In this document: positions 10,847 to 18,739 of the stretch, piece by piece
How the letters are laid out: each line of letters opens with the position of its first letter
How positions within the stretch are numbered: the stretch's first letter is position 1
Translations under genes and position numbers: made by a program
NCBI RefSeq assembly: GCF_900044055.2
Contig: NZ_FCOX02000007.1
Location: forward strand, 1-64,000
DNA from: Caballeronia calidae
GTDB taxonomy: Bacteria > Pseudomonadota > Gammaproteobacteria > Burkholderiales > Burkholderiaceae
DNA length: 64,000 nt
Direction: 5' to 3'
Notes under the pieces: generated by a model
Database searches by the model: none
What the model saw: only the letters and a program-made list of their open reading frames with translations
What the model was told of the DNA's origin: nothing

Positions 10847-10892
10847 GCGCGATGCATGCAAAATGCCATCGCGCATAACGTATGCAAAATGC
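10847..10892. repeat. Inverted and direct repeats between convergent genes
   Basis: GCGCGATG (10847-10854) and CATCGCGC (10867-10874) form a perfect 8-bp inverted repeat around a 12-nt loop. The 11-mer ATGCAAAATGC occurs at 10856-10866 and again at 10882-10892, followed by a short T run (10895-10899). The site lies just after the efflux operon and before the end of the convergent membrane-protein gene. A bidirectional transcription end is the simplest reading. Confidence 0.45.
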
Positions 10893-10935
10893 GATTTTTC
10901 CGGCGCGCGAACGATGCCCGAAGGCGGTGTCGAAA

Positions 10936-11559
10936 CTACACGAACAGAAACACGCCGCATCCGATCAGCGCTGCGCTCCACAGCCAGTCGACGTTGATCC
11001 AGCCGCTTCGCAGGAAGCCGAGTCCGCCGCGTTCCTGAACGGACATCGCGAACATGGAGATCACGGCGATCACCGCGAGCATCGCGCCGGTGTGCACCGT
11101 CAGCGCGAGCGCGCTGGCTTCGAACGCACCCGCCGCGACCTTGCCCGTGCAAAGCGGCAGGAGCGCCGGCACGAGCATCAGGCCCGCGCCGTGCGCGCTC
11201 GACATCACGAAGGACCACAGCGCGAGCCCCGCAAGCCCGGTGCGCATGCCGACGGTCGGGCGTCCGCGATGGCCGCGCCATGCCCGCCACACGCCCCAGC
11301 CGATCAGCAGCGCCCCGCACGCGCGCGCGAGCACGTCATGGCCGACGACCGCGCCGAGCGTGAGCGCGCCCGCGAGCACGAGCGCGACCGACACCGCATG
11401 ACCCAGTGCGATCGGCACCAGGGACACGAGCGCGACGCGGCGGCTGCGGGCGTACAAGCCGAGCGCGACCGCGAAGAGCCATCCCATCGCGGGATTGAGG
11501 CCGTGAAACGCGCCGAGGCCCGCGGCGGTATAGAGGAGCGCGGGCGATGCGGCGTCCAT
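10936..11559 (-). CDS. Polytopic membrane protein of unknown function, downstream of the methanethiol oxidase gene
   Basis: The product is about 207 aa with roughly six predicted membrane helices (about residues 6-30, 36-65, 69-88, 98-127, 137-165, 187-206). Histidines recur inside or at the edge of helices, in AFHGLNPAMGW, ALGHAVSV, SSAHGAGLM and TVHTGAML. This spacing recalls metal transporters of the NicO/HupE kind, but I do not recognise the family. The start at 11559 is only 20 bp from the stop codon of the upstream selenium-binding-protein gene, so they should be cotranscribed. The function may therefore relate to that enzyme, for example metal supply or export of a product. This is inference only. 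Confidence 0.7.
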   Translation of the reverse strand: MDAASPALLYTAAGLGAFHGLNPAMGWLFAVALGLYARSRRVALVSLVPIALGHAVSVALVLAGALTLGAVVGHDVLARACGALLIGWGVWRAWRGHRGRPTVGMRTGLAGLALWSFVMSSAHGAGLMLVPALLPLCTGKVAAGAFEASALALTVHTGAMLAVIAVISMFAMSVQERGGLGFLRSGWINVDWLWSAALIGCGVFLFV

Positions 11560-11579
11560 GCAAGGCGGCTCGCGGCGTG

Positions 11580-12974
11580 TCAGGGATAGCAGTACGAATC
11601 CGACGAGCAATCGCCGCCTTGCAGCCGGATCTGATGCGGCCGCTGTCCCTTCGGCCAGTCGATGAAGAACTTCTCGTCGACGGCGAGTCCGCCGTTCGGA
11701 TCGGCGTCGAGTTTCACCATCCATCCCTCGATGCCTTCCGGATAGAACTGCGCATCGACTGCGCCGTAGAGCGAGTTCGTGAAATACACGCGGCGTCCGT
11801 CGCGGCTCACTTCGACCATCTGCGGGCCGCCGTTCAATGCGCCGTTCGACGCGCCCGGATGCGTCGCACGCGCGACCACGCCGCCGATGCGCACCTTGCC
11901 CGTCAGCTTCGGCGCGAACGGATCGGACACGTCGTATTGCAGCATGTCGCCCGTGCCCCAGCACGACACGTAGAGGAAGCGGTCGTCCATTGACAGATCG
12001 ATGTCGGAGACGAGCGGCGGCACCGCGCCGAAGCCATGCAAAAGCGGCGGAAGCAAGGACGCATCGGCGGGTTCGGCGGGAATGTCGATGATCTTCTTCA
12101 CCGCCCATTTGTCCTTGTCGCGATACCAGGTCCAGATCGACGACGACAGATCCTTCAGGCTGATCACGCAGTTGACGAAGCCGTAGGCCTTGGTCGGATC
12201 GTGCGCCGGGCGCAGTTCGAACACGAGCTGATATTCGTCGCCGAAATCGATCTCCTGAATGTGCCTGCGCTTCGTGAAGTCCCAGAAATGCAGCTTGCGC
12301 CCATACTTCGCGCCGAGCAGCAGCTCGGGCACGAGGCCCTGCTCGAAGGTGTCGGGCGTGCCCCATTCGCTCGTGACCATCGTGTCGTAGCCGAGATGCC
12401 ACCAGCCGTCATACGCGAGGCGTTGCGGTCCGCGATCCACTTCCCAGCGGCCGAGCGGATCGAAGCTCTGCTGATCGAGCATCAGCACGCCGCCGGGCGC
12501 CTTGCCCTCGGCGTTGCCGAGCGCGGTGATATAGATGCCGCCCGGCCCGCAATGCACGGTGTGCGGGCGCGTATAGCCGGTCTTTTCCGCGAGTTCTTCC
12601 GGCTCGATCGTCTTCACGATGACGGGCTTCGTCGGATCGGGCTTCGTGTCGATGATATGGATGCGCGACGAGCGCAGCCCCGGCACGACGAGATAGCGCC
12701 GCTCCATGTGCGGATGCGGCGCATTGGGGCAGAGGCACGACGAGCACGCGTTCCAGCCGAAGTGATGCAGCTCGTCGCCGGTATCGGGCATCGAAATCTC
12801 GCCGACGATCTTCGTATAGCCGGGCGAATCGGGATCGACATCGACCACGGCGATCTTGTCCGGCGACTTGCGCTCGGGATCGAACGTCGCGACGTAGGCC
12901 AGCGTTTCGCGCGGCGCCTTTGCCGCGAGCCGCGGGGAAGGGTAGAAGCTCGGATCCGGTTTCCAGGTCGCCAT
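11580..12974 (-). CDS. mtoX: Selenium-binding protein 1 family / methanethiol oxidase
   Basis: The product is 464 aa, full length for the SBP56/SELENBP1 family. Recognisable blocks are WNACSSCLC near residue 76 (the CSSC metal/selenium site region), HGLGYDTMVTSEWGTP-like residues in the middle, HFWDFTKRRHIQEIDFG, a VSCWGTGDMLQYDVSDP blade, and a C-terminus reading PHQIRLQGGDCSSDSYCYP. Bacterial members oxidise methanethiol to formaldehyde, H2S and H2O2 using copper. The start ATG at 12974 has GGGAG about 7 bp upstream. No signal peptide is present, so the protein should be cytosolic, unlike the periplasmic Hyphomicrobium MtoX. No SCO1 or MauG-like maturation gene is adjacent. The activity is inferred from family membership. 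Confidence 0.88.
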   Translation of the reverse strand: MATWKPDPSFYPSPRLAAKAPRETLAYVATFDPERKSPDKIAVVDVDPDSPGYTKIVGEISMPDTGDELHHFGWNACSSCLCPNAPHPHMERRYLVVPGLRSSRIHIIDTKPDPTKPVIVKTIEPEELAEKTGYTRPHTVHCGPGGIYITALGNAEGKAPGGVLMLDQQSFDPLGRWEVDRGPQRLAYDGWWHLGYDTMVTSEWGTPDTFEQGLVPELLLGAKYGRKLHFWDFTKRRHIQEIDFGDEYQLVFELRPAHDPTKAYGFVNCVISLKDLSSSIWTWYRDKDKWAVKKIIDIPAEPADASLLPPLLHGFGAVPPLVSDIDLSMDDRFLYVSCWGTGDMLQYDVSDPFAPKLTGKVRIGGVVARATHPGASNGALNGGPQMVEVSRDGRRVYFTNSLYGAVDAQFYPEGIEGWMVKLDADPNGGLAVDEKFFIDWPKGQRPHQIRLQGGDCSSDSYCYP

Positions 12975-13171
12975 GCTGCGTCTCCCAGTTGGTTTGCCGA
13001 CTTTCGAAGCACACGTGCAAAAACTATAGGACACAAGGACGCGGGACGCTCTTGCCGTCGTCGCTTCGCTTAGATGCTTTCGTGGATAGCTTGCGCGTGG
13101 CGCGCGATTCGGCATCGGAAATCAGCGCGTAGAATAGAGGCATCGCCCCTTTCATGAACGAGGAGATAGCG

Positions 13172-13327
13172 ATGGCCGAGCCGATGATCAGCCTGATGGC
13201 GGGAGTCGTCCTGGTGCTATGCGTCGCGGTGGTTATCGTGATGCATCACCGGCATCCGCACATCCACAACCCGAAGGCACGCTGGCTGGATACGCATCCG
13301 CCGCGCGACTGGCGGCACAGGCATTGA
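13172..13327 (+). CDS. 51-aa membrane microprotein with His-rich tail
   Basis: ATG 13172 has a clear SD (AGGAGA, 13161-13166, 5-bp spacing) and reads 51 codons to TGA at 13325. An N-terminal hydrophobic helix (ISLMAGVVLVLCVAVVIV, about residues 6-23) is followed by a cytosolic or periplasmic tail with eight histidines (HHRHPHIH, then THPPRDWRHRH). A candidate -10 box, TAGAAT, lies at 13130-13135, and a perfect terminator follows 33 bp after the stop. SD, helix, codon use and terminator together make a real gene likely. It is divergent from the methanethiol oxidase gene across a 197-bp shared leader. The tail looks suited to binding metal; no known family is recognised. Confidence 0.7.
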   Translation: MAEPMISLMAGVVLVLCVAVVIVMHHRHPHIHNPKARWLDTHPPRDWRHRH

Positions 13328-13359
13328 ACGTGCAGTGCAAGGTGAATTAAATGCATGCG

Positions 13360-13387
13360 GCGCCGGCATCGACCGGCGCATTTTTTT
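13360..13387 (+). terminator. Intrinsic terminator after the His-rich microprotein
   Basis: Stem GCGCCGG (13360-13366) / CCGGCGC (13373-13379), loop CATCGA, then A and seven T residues (13381-13387). It lies directly downstream of the 51-aa gene. Confidence 0.88.
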
Positions 13388-13408
13388 GCGCGAACGTCGC
13401 GCGTGGAC

Positions 13409-13729
13409 TCAGCGTCTTGGCCCTTTCATCGCCTCGGCTTCCATCGCGGCGTGCCATTCCTCGCTGTTCTCGATCGGGTCCATGCCTTCGTCGATGAACG
13501 CCGACGCGCGTTCCGCCACCGCGCGCGTTTCCTCTTCGGTGCCGTCGTCGGCGAGGGCGTCCTCGTCGCCGGGCGGCTCCAGCATGTCCTGCAGCATCGC
13601 CTCCAGTTCGGGCGTCTCCCACGGCTCGCCGCGCTGCCTTTTCTTCTTGATGTAATGCCGCACTTCGGCATCCTGTTCGGGAGTCAACGGAAGCCCGCGG
13701 AAGGTGCTGCTGGCGTCGAAGTCACTCAT
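13409..13729 (-). CDS. Conserved-looking acidic hypothetical protein
   Basis: The product is 106 aa, starting MSDFDASSTFRGLPLTPEQD with AGAGGAG 6 bp upstream of ATG 13729. It is soluble, strongly acidic and helical, with a basic patch (HYIKKKRQRGEPW, about residues 26-38) followed by acidic helices (EAMLQDMLEPPGDEDALADDG). There is no signal peptide or membrane segment. No family is recognised. It is monocistronic: it ends 22 bp from the terminator of the convergent microprotein gene and lies 89 bp from the Lrp gene on the same strand. Confidence 0.75.
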   Translation of the reverse strand: MSDFDASSTFRGLPLTPEQDAEVRHYIKKKRQRGEPWETPELEAMLQDMLEPPGDEDALADDGTEEETRAVAERASAFIDEGMDPIENSEEWHAAMEAEAMKGPRR

Positions 13730-13817
13730 GTCCGCTCCTCTCGCGCATAGCCTGTGATGCGTTTTCAAGCGCTCTTAGTGTAACGCCGTTCGTCTGCGGT
13801 AAAAACGTCCAGAATGC

Positions 13818-14288
13818 TCAGGCTAGCGGCGGCAGGCGTCTTTCGATCGGCGTCGCCTTCACGATGGCCGTGCTCGTCGCGGCGCGCTCGGTCACGCGCG
13901 ACAGAATGTCGTCGAGATGCGCGATCGACCGCAGCCACAGGCGGCAGACGAAGCAGTCGTCCCCCGTCACCTTGTCGCATTCGACGAACTCGGGAATGCG
14001 CCGGATCGCCTCCTCGACGAGATGCAACTGCCCCGGCAGCGGCTGCACGCGCACGATGGCCTGCAGCGTATAGCCGAGCGCGCGCGGATCGATATCGACG
14101 GTGAAGCCGCGAATGACGCCTTGCGTTTCGAGGCGGCGCACGCGCTCGGCGGTGCTCGGCGCCGACAGTCCGACGCGCTTCGCGAGCTCGCTGATCGCGA
14201 TGCGTCCGTCGCTCGCGAGCACGCCGATGAGCTCGCGATCGATGGCGTCGATATCGGCGTGCGACGGGCTAATCAGGTTCTTTGCCAT
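13818..14288 (-). CDS. Lrp/AsnC family transcriptional regulator
   Basis: The product is 156 aa, the typical size. An AsnC-type winged HTH spans about residues 12-70 (IDRELIGVLASDGRIAISEL, then VGLSAPSTAERVRRLE). A RAM/AsnC ligand-binding domain follows (about 75-150) with the FVECDKVTGDDCFVCRLW segment. Such proteins form octamers that bind amino acids and regulate amino-acid transport or metabolism. It is divergent from an EamA exporter across a 112-bp region containing a perfect palindrome, the usual pattern of a regulator controlling its neighbour, probably an amino-acid exporter. Confidence 0.92.
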   Translation of the reverse strand: MAKNLISPSHADIDAIDRELIGVLASDGRIAISELAKRVGLSAPSTAERVRRLETQGVIRGFTVDIDPRALGYTLQAIVRVQPLPGQLHLVEEAIRRIPEFVECDKVTGDDCFVCRLWLRSIAHLDDILSRVTERAATSTAIVKATPIERRLPPLA

Positions 14289-14323
14289 GGCGGCCTTCGA
14301 TTCAGAGGTCAAAAGGTGTACGC

Positions 14324-14337
14324 GCCTAATTTTAGGC
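14324..14337. promoter_or_regulatory. Candidate Lrp-type operator
   Basis: GCCTAATTTTAGGC is a perfect 6-2-6 palindrome with an AT-rich centre, as Lrp/AsnC boxes have. It sits between the divergent regulator (start 14288) and exporter (start 14401). Confidence 0.5.
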
Positions 14338-14400
14338 ATGGTTTTGGGCGGAGCGCATCGATAGACTTGAACGCATCGAAACTTGCAGGGCAGGGACGAA

Positions 14401-15339
14401 ATGAATACCGAAAGAATCAATGTGCGCTTTGCGGGTGCATCGAATGCAAACGACGTTCGCCGCGGCGCGATCGAGATGTCGGTCGCGATGCTGATGTCGG
14501 GCACCATCGGCTGGCTCGTGGTGTCGTCGGGGCAGACGCCGTGGAACGTGGTGTTCTTCCGCTGCGTGTTCGGCGGGGCGACGCTCATCGCCGTGTGCGC
14601 GGCGCTGGGCTTGTTGAAGAAGCGCTATTTCTCGTGGCGCATGATCGCGCTCGTCGCGCTTGGCAGCGTGGCGATCGTCGGCAACTGGCTGTTGCTCTTC
14701 GCCGCGTACTCGCGCGCGTCGATCTCGATGGCGACGACCGTCTACAACACGCAGCCGTTCATGCTCGTCGCGCTGGGTATCGTCTTCCTGCGCGAGCGCG
14801 TGTCGGCGTCGACGTTCGCGTGGCTCGGCATCGCGTTCATCGGGCTCGTGATGGTGGTGCGCGTCGAGCCCGCCGTGCTCGCCATGCCGGGGGAGTATCT
14901 CGAAGGCATTGCGTATGCGCTCGGTGCGGCCTTCCTGTACGCGATATCGTCGATCGTCACGAAGCGCTTGCAGGGCACGCCGCCGCATCTGATCGCGATG
15001 CTGCATGTGCTCTTCGGCATCGTGATGCTCGCGCCGTTCGCGCGCTTCGATCAGACGCCGGCGTCGATGTCCGGCTGGTCCGATCTCGTCGTGCTCGGCG
15101 TCGTGAACACGGGACTCATGTATGTGCTGCTCTACGGCGCGATCCAGAAGCTGCCGACCGCGACGACGGGCGCGCTGTCGTTCATCTATCCGGTGGTGGC
15201 GATCGTCGTCGACTGGCTCGCGTTCGGGCAGCGGCTCGCGTGGCCGCAAGTGGCCGGGGCCGTGCTGATTCTGCTCGCGGCGGCGGGGGTGAATCTGAAG
15301 TGGCGGATCGTGCCGGGAAAACAGCGCGCGAACGATTGA
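14401..15339 (+). CDS. EamA/DMT-superfamily transporter
   Basis: The product is 312 aa with two EamA repeats and about ten membrane helices starting near residue 22. Signatures are [19 protein letters not shown] at the start and [19 protein letters not shown] in repeat one. ATG 14401 has AGGGA 5 bp upstream. Members of this superfamily export metabolites, often amino acids. Divergence from an Lrp-type regulator with a palindrome between them suggests an amino-acid or amino-acid-derivative exporter, but the substrate is not shown by sequence. Confidence 0.87.
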   Translation: MNTERINVRFAGASNANDVRRGAIEMSVAMLMSGTIGWLVVSSGQTPWNVVFFRCVFGGATLIAVCAALGLLKKRYFSWRMIALVALGSVAIVGNWLLLFAAYSRASISMATTVYNTQPFMLVALGIVFLRERVSASTFAWLGIAFIGLVMVVRVEPAVLAMPGEYLEGIAYALGAAFLYAISSIVTKRLQGTPPHLIAMLHVLFGIVMLAPFARFDQTPASMSGWSDLVVLGVVNTGLMYVLLYGAIQKLPTATTGALSFIYPVVAIVVDWLAFGQRLAWPQVAGAVLILLAAAGVNLKWRIVPGKQRAND

Positions 15340-15391
15340 CGTCACCTCGTATAGAATGGCGCCCCCTCCGACTACATCGAAATCCCGCGCC

Positions 15392-16303
15392 ATGTGGTTC
15401 AAGAATCTTCAGCTTCACCGTCTTCCCGCTCACTGGTCCGTCACGCCGCATCAGATGCAGCAATGGCTCGCGCCGCTCGCGTTCAGCGCGGCGTCGAGCG
15501 TCGAAAACGAGCGGCGCGGCTGGGTCGCGCCGCGCGGCGACGATGAACTCGTCTACACTGCGAACCGTCAGATGCTCATCGTCTATCGCGCGGAGAAAAA
15601 GCTGCTGCCCGCATCAGTCGTCACGCAGTTCGTGAAGGAGCGCGCGGCCGAACTCGAAGAGCAGCAGGGTTTCAAACCCGGCCGCAAGCAGATGAAGGAA
15701 CTGAAAGAGCAGATCACCGACGAACTGCTCCCGCGCGCCTTCAGCATTCGCCGCGACACGCGCGTGTGGATCGATCCCGTGAACGGCTGGCTCGCGATCG
15801 ATTCGTCATCGGCGACGCTGTGCGACGACATCATCGGCCTGCTCGTGAAGTCCGTCACCGATCTGCCGCTCGCGAGCGTGCGCACCGCGCGCTCGCCCGT
15901 GTCCGCGATGACCGAGTGGCTGCTGTCGGGCGAAGGCCCCGCGGGCTTCACGCTCGATCGCGACACCGAGCTGCGCTCGACCGGCGAAGGCAATGCGACG
16001 GTCCGTTATGTCGGCCACGCGCTCGAAACGGAAGACATGCGCCGCCATATCGAAGCGGGCAAGCAGTGCATGCGTCTCGCGATGACCTGGAACGACCGCG
16101 TGTCGTTCGTGCTGACGCCGTCGCTCACGCTCAAGCGCGTGAGTCCGCTCGACGTCATCAAGGAAGCCGCCGATCCCACCGCCGCGAACGACGACGAACG
16201 TTTCGAGTCCGACTTCATCCTGATGACGGGCGAACTCGCGCGGATGCTCGCGGACGTGACGGAAGCGCTCGGCGGCGAAGAGGACCTGCGCGCGGCGGCC
16301 TGA
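15392..16303 (+). CDS. rdgC: Recombination-associated protein RdgC
   Basis: The product is 303 aa and starts [11 protein letters not shown], the classic RdgC N-terminus, which fixes the start at 15392. The body matches the family ([59 protein letters not shown]). RdgC forms a ring dimer that binds double-stranded DNA and limits RecA loading. The gene starts 52 bp after the EamA gene and ends 9 bp from the convergent diguanylate cyclase gene. Confidence 0.96.
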   Translation: MWFKNLQLHRLPAHWSVTPHQMQQWLAPLAFSAASSVENERRGWVAPRGDDELVYTANRQMLIVYRAEKKLLPASVVTQFVKERAAELEEQQGFKPGRKQMKELKEQITDELLPRAFSIRRDTRVWIDPVNGWLAIDSSSATLCDDIIGLLVKSVTDLPLASVRTARSPVSAMTEWLLSGEGPAGFTLDRDTELRSTGEGNATVRYVGHALETEDMRRHIEAGKQCMRLAMTWNDRVSFVLTPSLTLKRVSPLDVIKEAADPTAANDDERFESDFILMTGELARMLADVTEALGGEEDLRAAA

Positions 16304-16312
16304 AACCGCGCG

Positions 16313-17461
16313 TCACTCGGCGACGGGCGCCGACGCGAACGCGTAGCCGTTCTTGCCGTTGCGCTTGACGGTGTACATCGTGTCGTCGGCGGCGGCGACG
16401 AGCCGCCAGTAATCGCTGACGCGATCCGGAAAGCTCGCAATGCCGATGCTCGCGCGCACGATCGACAATCCCATCTGCGCATCGGTTTCGGCCACGCACG
16501 CGATGATCCTCTGCGCGATCGCGGCGAGCTCGCCATCGGTCGAGAACTGGCGCACGAGCAGCGCGAACTCGTCGCCGCCGATGCGCGCCACCAGATCGCC
16601 GCCGCGCACCGTCTGACGGAAACGCCGCGACACCGCGATCAAGAATTCGTCGCCGATGCGGTGGCCGTGCGTGTCGTTGACGCGTTTGAAGCCGTCGAGG
16701 TCGATATACAGCACCGCGATGCGCGCCGAGCCGCGCGTGCCGGTCGCGATCGCGTTGGCCGCATCTTCGAGCGCGGCGAAGAGCTTGCGGCGGTTGGGCA
16801 GGCCCGTCATCGGATCGTGCAGCGACGCTTGCTCGAACTCGTTCGAGATGCCGAGGAGCTGCCGGTTGCGCTTCGCATACATGCCGAGCGCCGTGATGAG
16901 CACGCCGAAGACGATCGCCGACAGCGCGATCAGCGTGTGCGACACGCTCAGGATGCGATCGCGCACATCGGCGCTCGTCCGGTCGCGCTCGGTGCGCCAC
17001 CAGGCGTACGCGGAATCGAGCGCGGCGCTCGCGTCGCCGAGGGCGGCCGCGGGCGAGAGCACGGCGGAGGGCAAGGCGGGCGTGGACATCGGACTGGACG
17101 AAACCAGCGCGTGCAGCGCGGCGAGGCGCGTCGCGAGTTCGATGCGCGCCTCGCGATAGGCGGCCCGATGCTGCACGTCGTCGTCGGAGGTGTTCTGCAG
17201 GGACAGCGCAGCCGCGCGGGCGGCATCCGCGCGCTCGACCGCTTCGAGGACGAGCCCGACATATTCCTGCTGCAGTTGCGCGGAAAAGATCGCGCGCACC
17301 TGCAACGCCAGGAACAGCAGGCCGATCAGCAGACACAGCAGCGCGGCGCCCGCGAGCGGGGTGGGGCCGGGCACGCGAACGCGCTGCAAGGCGCGCCGCA
17401 CGCGGCTCGCCAGCGTCTCTTCAGGGACGGGAATACTCCTCTCGCTGACGGGTCGGAACAT
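16313..17461 (-). CDS. Membrane-bound diguanylate cyclase (GGDEF)
   Basis: The product is 382 aa. TM1 (about 34-56) and TM2 (about 173-195) flank a roughly 115-residue helical, Ala-rich sensor region predicted to be periplasmic. The GGDEF domain follows: DPMTGLPNRR (216-225), DLDGFK (254-259) and an intact active site GGDEF at 295-299. The RxxD inhibitory site is present as RGGD at 286-289, exactly five residues before GGDEF, so product inhibition is expected. It makes c-di-GMP from GTP. Its start lies inside the upstream gene, a 41-nt overlap in another frame, pointing to translational coupling. Confidence 0.93.
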   Translation of the reverse strand: MFRPVSERSIPVPEETLASRVRRALQRVRVPGPTPLAGAALLCLLIGLLFLALQVRAIFSAQLQQEYVGLVLEAVERADAARAAALSLQNTSDDDVQHRAAYREARIELATRLAALHALVSSSPMSTPALPSAVLSPAAALGDASAALDSAYAWWRTERDRTSADVRDRILSVSHTLIALSAIVFGVLITALGMYAKRNRQLLGISNEFEQASLHDPMTGLPNRRKLFAALEDAANAIATGTRGSARIAVLYIDLDGFKRVNDTHGHRIGDEFLIAVSRRFRQTVRGGDLVARIGGDEFALLVRQFSTDGELAAIAQRIIACVAETDAQMGLSIVRASIGIASFPDRVSDYWRLVAAADDTMYTVKRNGKNGYAFASAPVAE

Positions 17462-18215
17462 TGTGTCGATAGCTCACTCGATGAAAGAACGCACCCATGC
17501 GCGCGAACAGGCCGCCCTCGGACTTCGCGCGTGCCTGATGCCTGCTTGCCTGCGCGGACGGGTTGGCGCGGTTCGCCGCGGCCTGCTGCGTCCCCGGCGG
17601 ATTGCGGCGGCGCTGCACGGCGGCGCTCTGCGCGGGCGCGGCGGCCGACGATGCATCCACCTGCGGGCGGGATTGCGTTTGGGCGGACGCCGCCGCGGCC
17701 GTCACCAGGGCGGCCGCGCCGGCAACGCCTGCGCCGTCCGACGCATCGGTGAGCGTGACCTCGTCGGCGGCGTCGGGGCTGGGCGCGTTGTCCGCGAGCG
17801 CTGCGGTGGTATCGGCGGGCATCGGCGCGTCGGTCGTGGCGTAGCTGTTCGTGTAGCCGGGCGGCGGCGGTGTCGTCAAGGGCGTTTCGACGATGCCCGA
17901 CGACTCCGTCCGCACGGCGATGGCGGGCTGATCGATGCCGAGCGTCCTGCGCGCGCTCGCCATCGCTTCGGCGTAGACGCGCTGGTCATGGTTGAACCAC
18001 ATGCCGTACGCGACGGTGCCGAGCACGCCGATGCCGAGCGCGCTCGCCGACGCCATCCACAGCGCGAGACGGCCGAAGCGCTGCGGCATGCGCGAGGGTT
18101 CAGTTTCGTCTGAGAAATCGATTGCAGGCTCGGGCAAGTTGATGACAGTCGGATCATTCGCAGGACTCGCGTGGTCCGCGATGCTCTCTTCGGTTAGCTT
18201 TGCGTGCTGAGGCAT
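17421..18215 (-). CDS. Single-pass membrane protein of unknown function, coupled to the diguanylate cyclase
   Basis: The product is 264 aa. A soluble acidic N-terminus (1-48) is followed by one membrane helix (about 50-70, LALWMASASALGIGVLGTVAYG). The rest is a low-complexity Ala/Thr/Pro/Gln-rich region, then a basic tail (GGLFARMGAFFHRVSYRHNV). ATG 18215 has GGAGAG about 8 bp upstream. The 3' end overlaps the start of the diguanylate cyclase gene by 41 nt, so the two are cotranscribed and probably coupled. No domain is recognised. A scaffold or regulator of the cyclase is a plausible guess only. Confidence 0.72.
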   Translation of the reverse strand: MPQHAKLTEESIADHASPANDPTVINLPEPAIDFSDETEPSRMPQRFGRLALWMASASALGIGVLGTVAYGMWFNHDQRVYAEAMASARRTLGIDQPAIAVRTESSGIVETPLTTPPPPGYTNSYATTDAPMPADTTAALADNAPSPDAADEVTLTDASDGAGVAGAAALVTAAAASAQTQSRPQVDASSAAAPAQSAAVQRRRNPPGTQQAAANRANPSAQASRHQARAKSEGGLFARMGAFFHRVSYRHNVPTRQREEYSRP

Positions 18216-18739
18216 GACAGCGCTCTCCAGAACCTATTCGTCGGACGGCGGACCAGCGCGAACGCACGGCGCGCGCCGGGTCCGCTACAGCCGGATGGCG
18301 CGATGCGGCGCGTCTCATCGTATGAACATTCGAACGCGTTGCGGCTTCGTCGGGCATAAAAGCGGGTTGCCGGTCCAGCCTGCGCTGTCCGGCCCATTTT
18401 TGCCAATCAATGTAACTCGCACCACATACCGCGACAATCAGGGGCGGCGATGAGGCGTCGACAACGAAGTCGCGAACGCTTTCTCCGATGTCTGCGCGGC
18501 GCACTCCCGCAGCGCCCGACATACCGGCGCACGGCGCTTTCCCCGCATGGCGCCACGCGACGGCGATGCATATTCGCGCCCTATCTCAGCAGTTACCGTT
18601 CCTGCCCCGTTTGATGGATCGCGCATGCATCATTCTTCAGAGGAAGTTCCCGGACGTATGTGAGCTTGCGCACATACGAAGCACGGCGGTGCGTGAACGT
18701 GCCCACCGGCACGGTTCAGCGGGAAAGCGGCGGATCGCG
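18216..18739. other. Gene-poor stretch with one inverted repeat
   Basis: No supported gene is seen in these 524 bp. The only structure found is a perfect 8-bp inverted repeat, CGTATGTG (18655-18662) / CACATACG (18671-18678), with an 8-nt spacer. It has no T tract on either side, so an operator is as likely as a weak terminator for the EamA gene ending at 18740. The promoter of the 264-aa membrane protein must lie near the left end. Confidence 0.4.
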
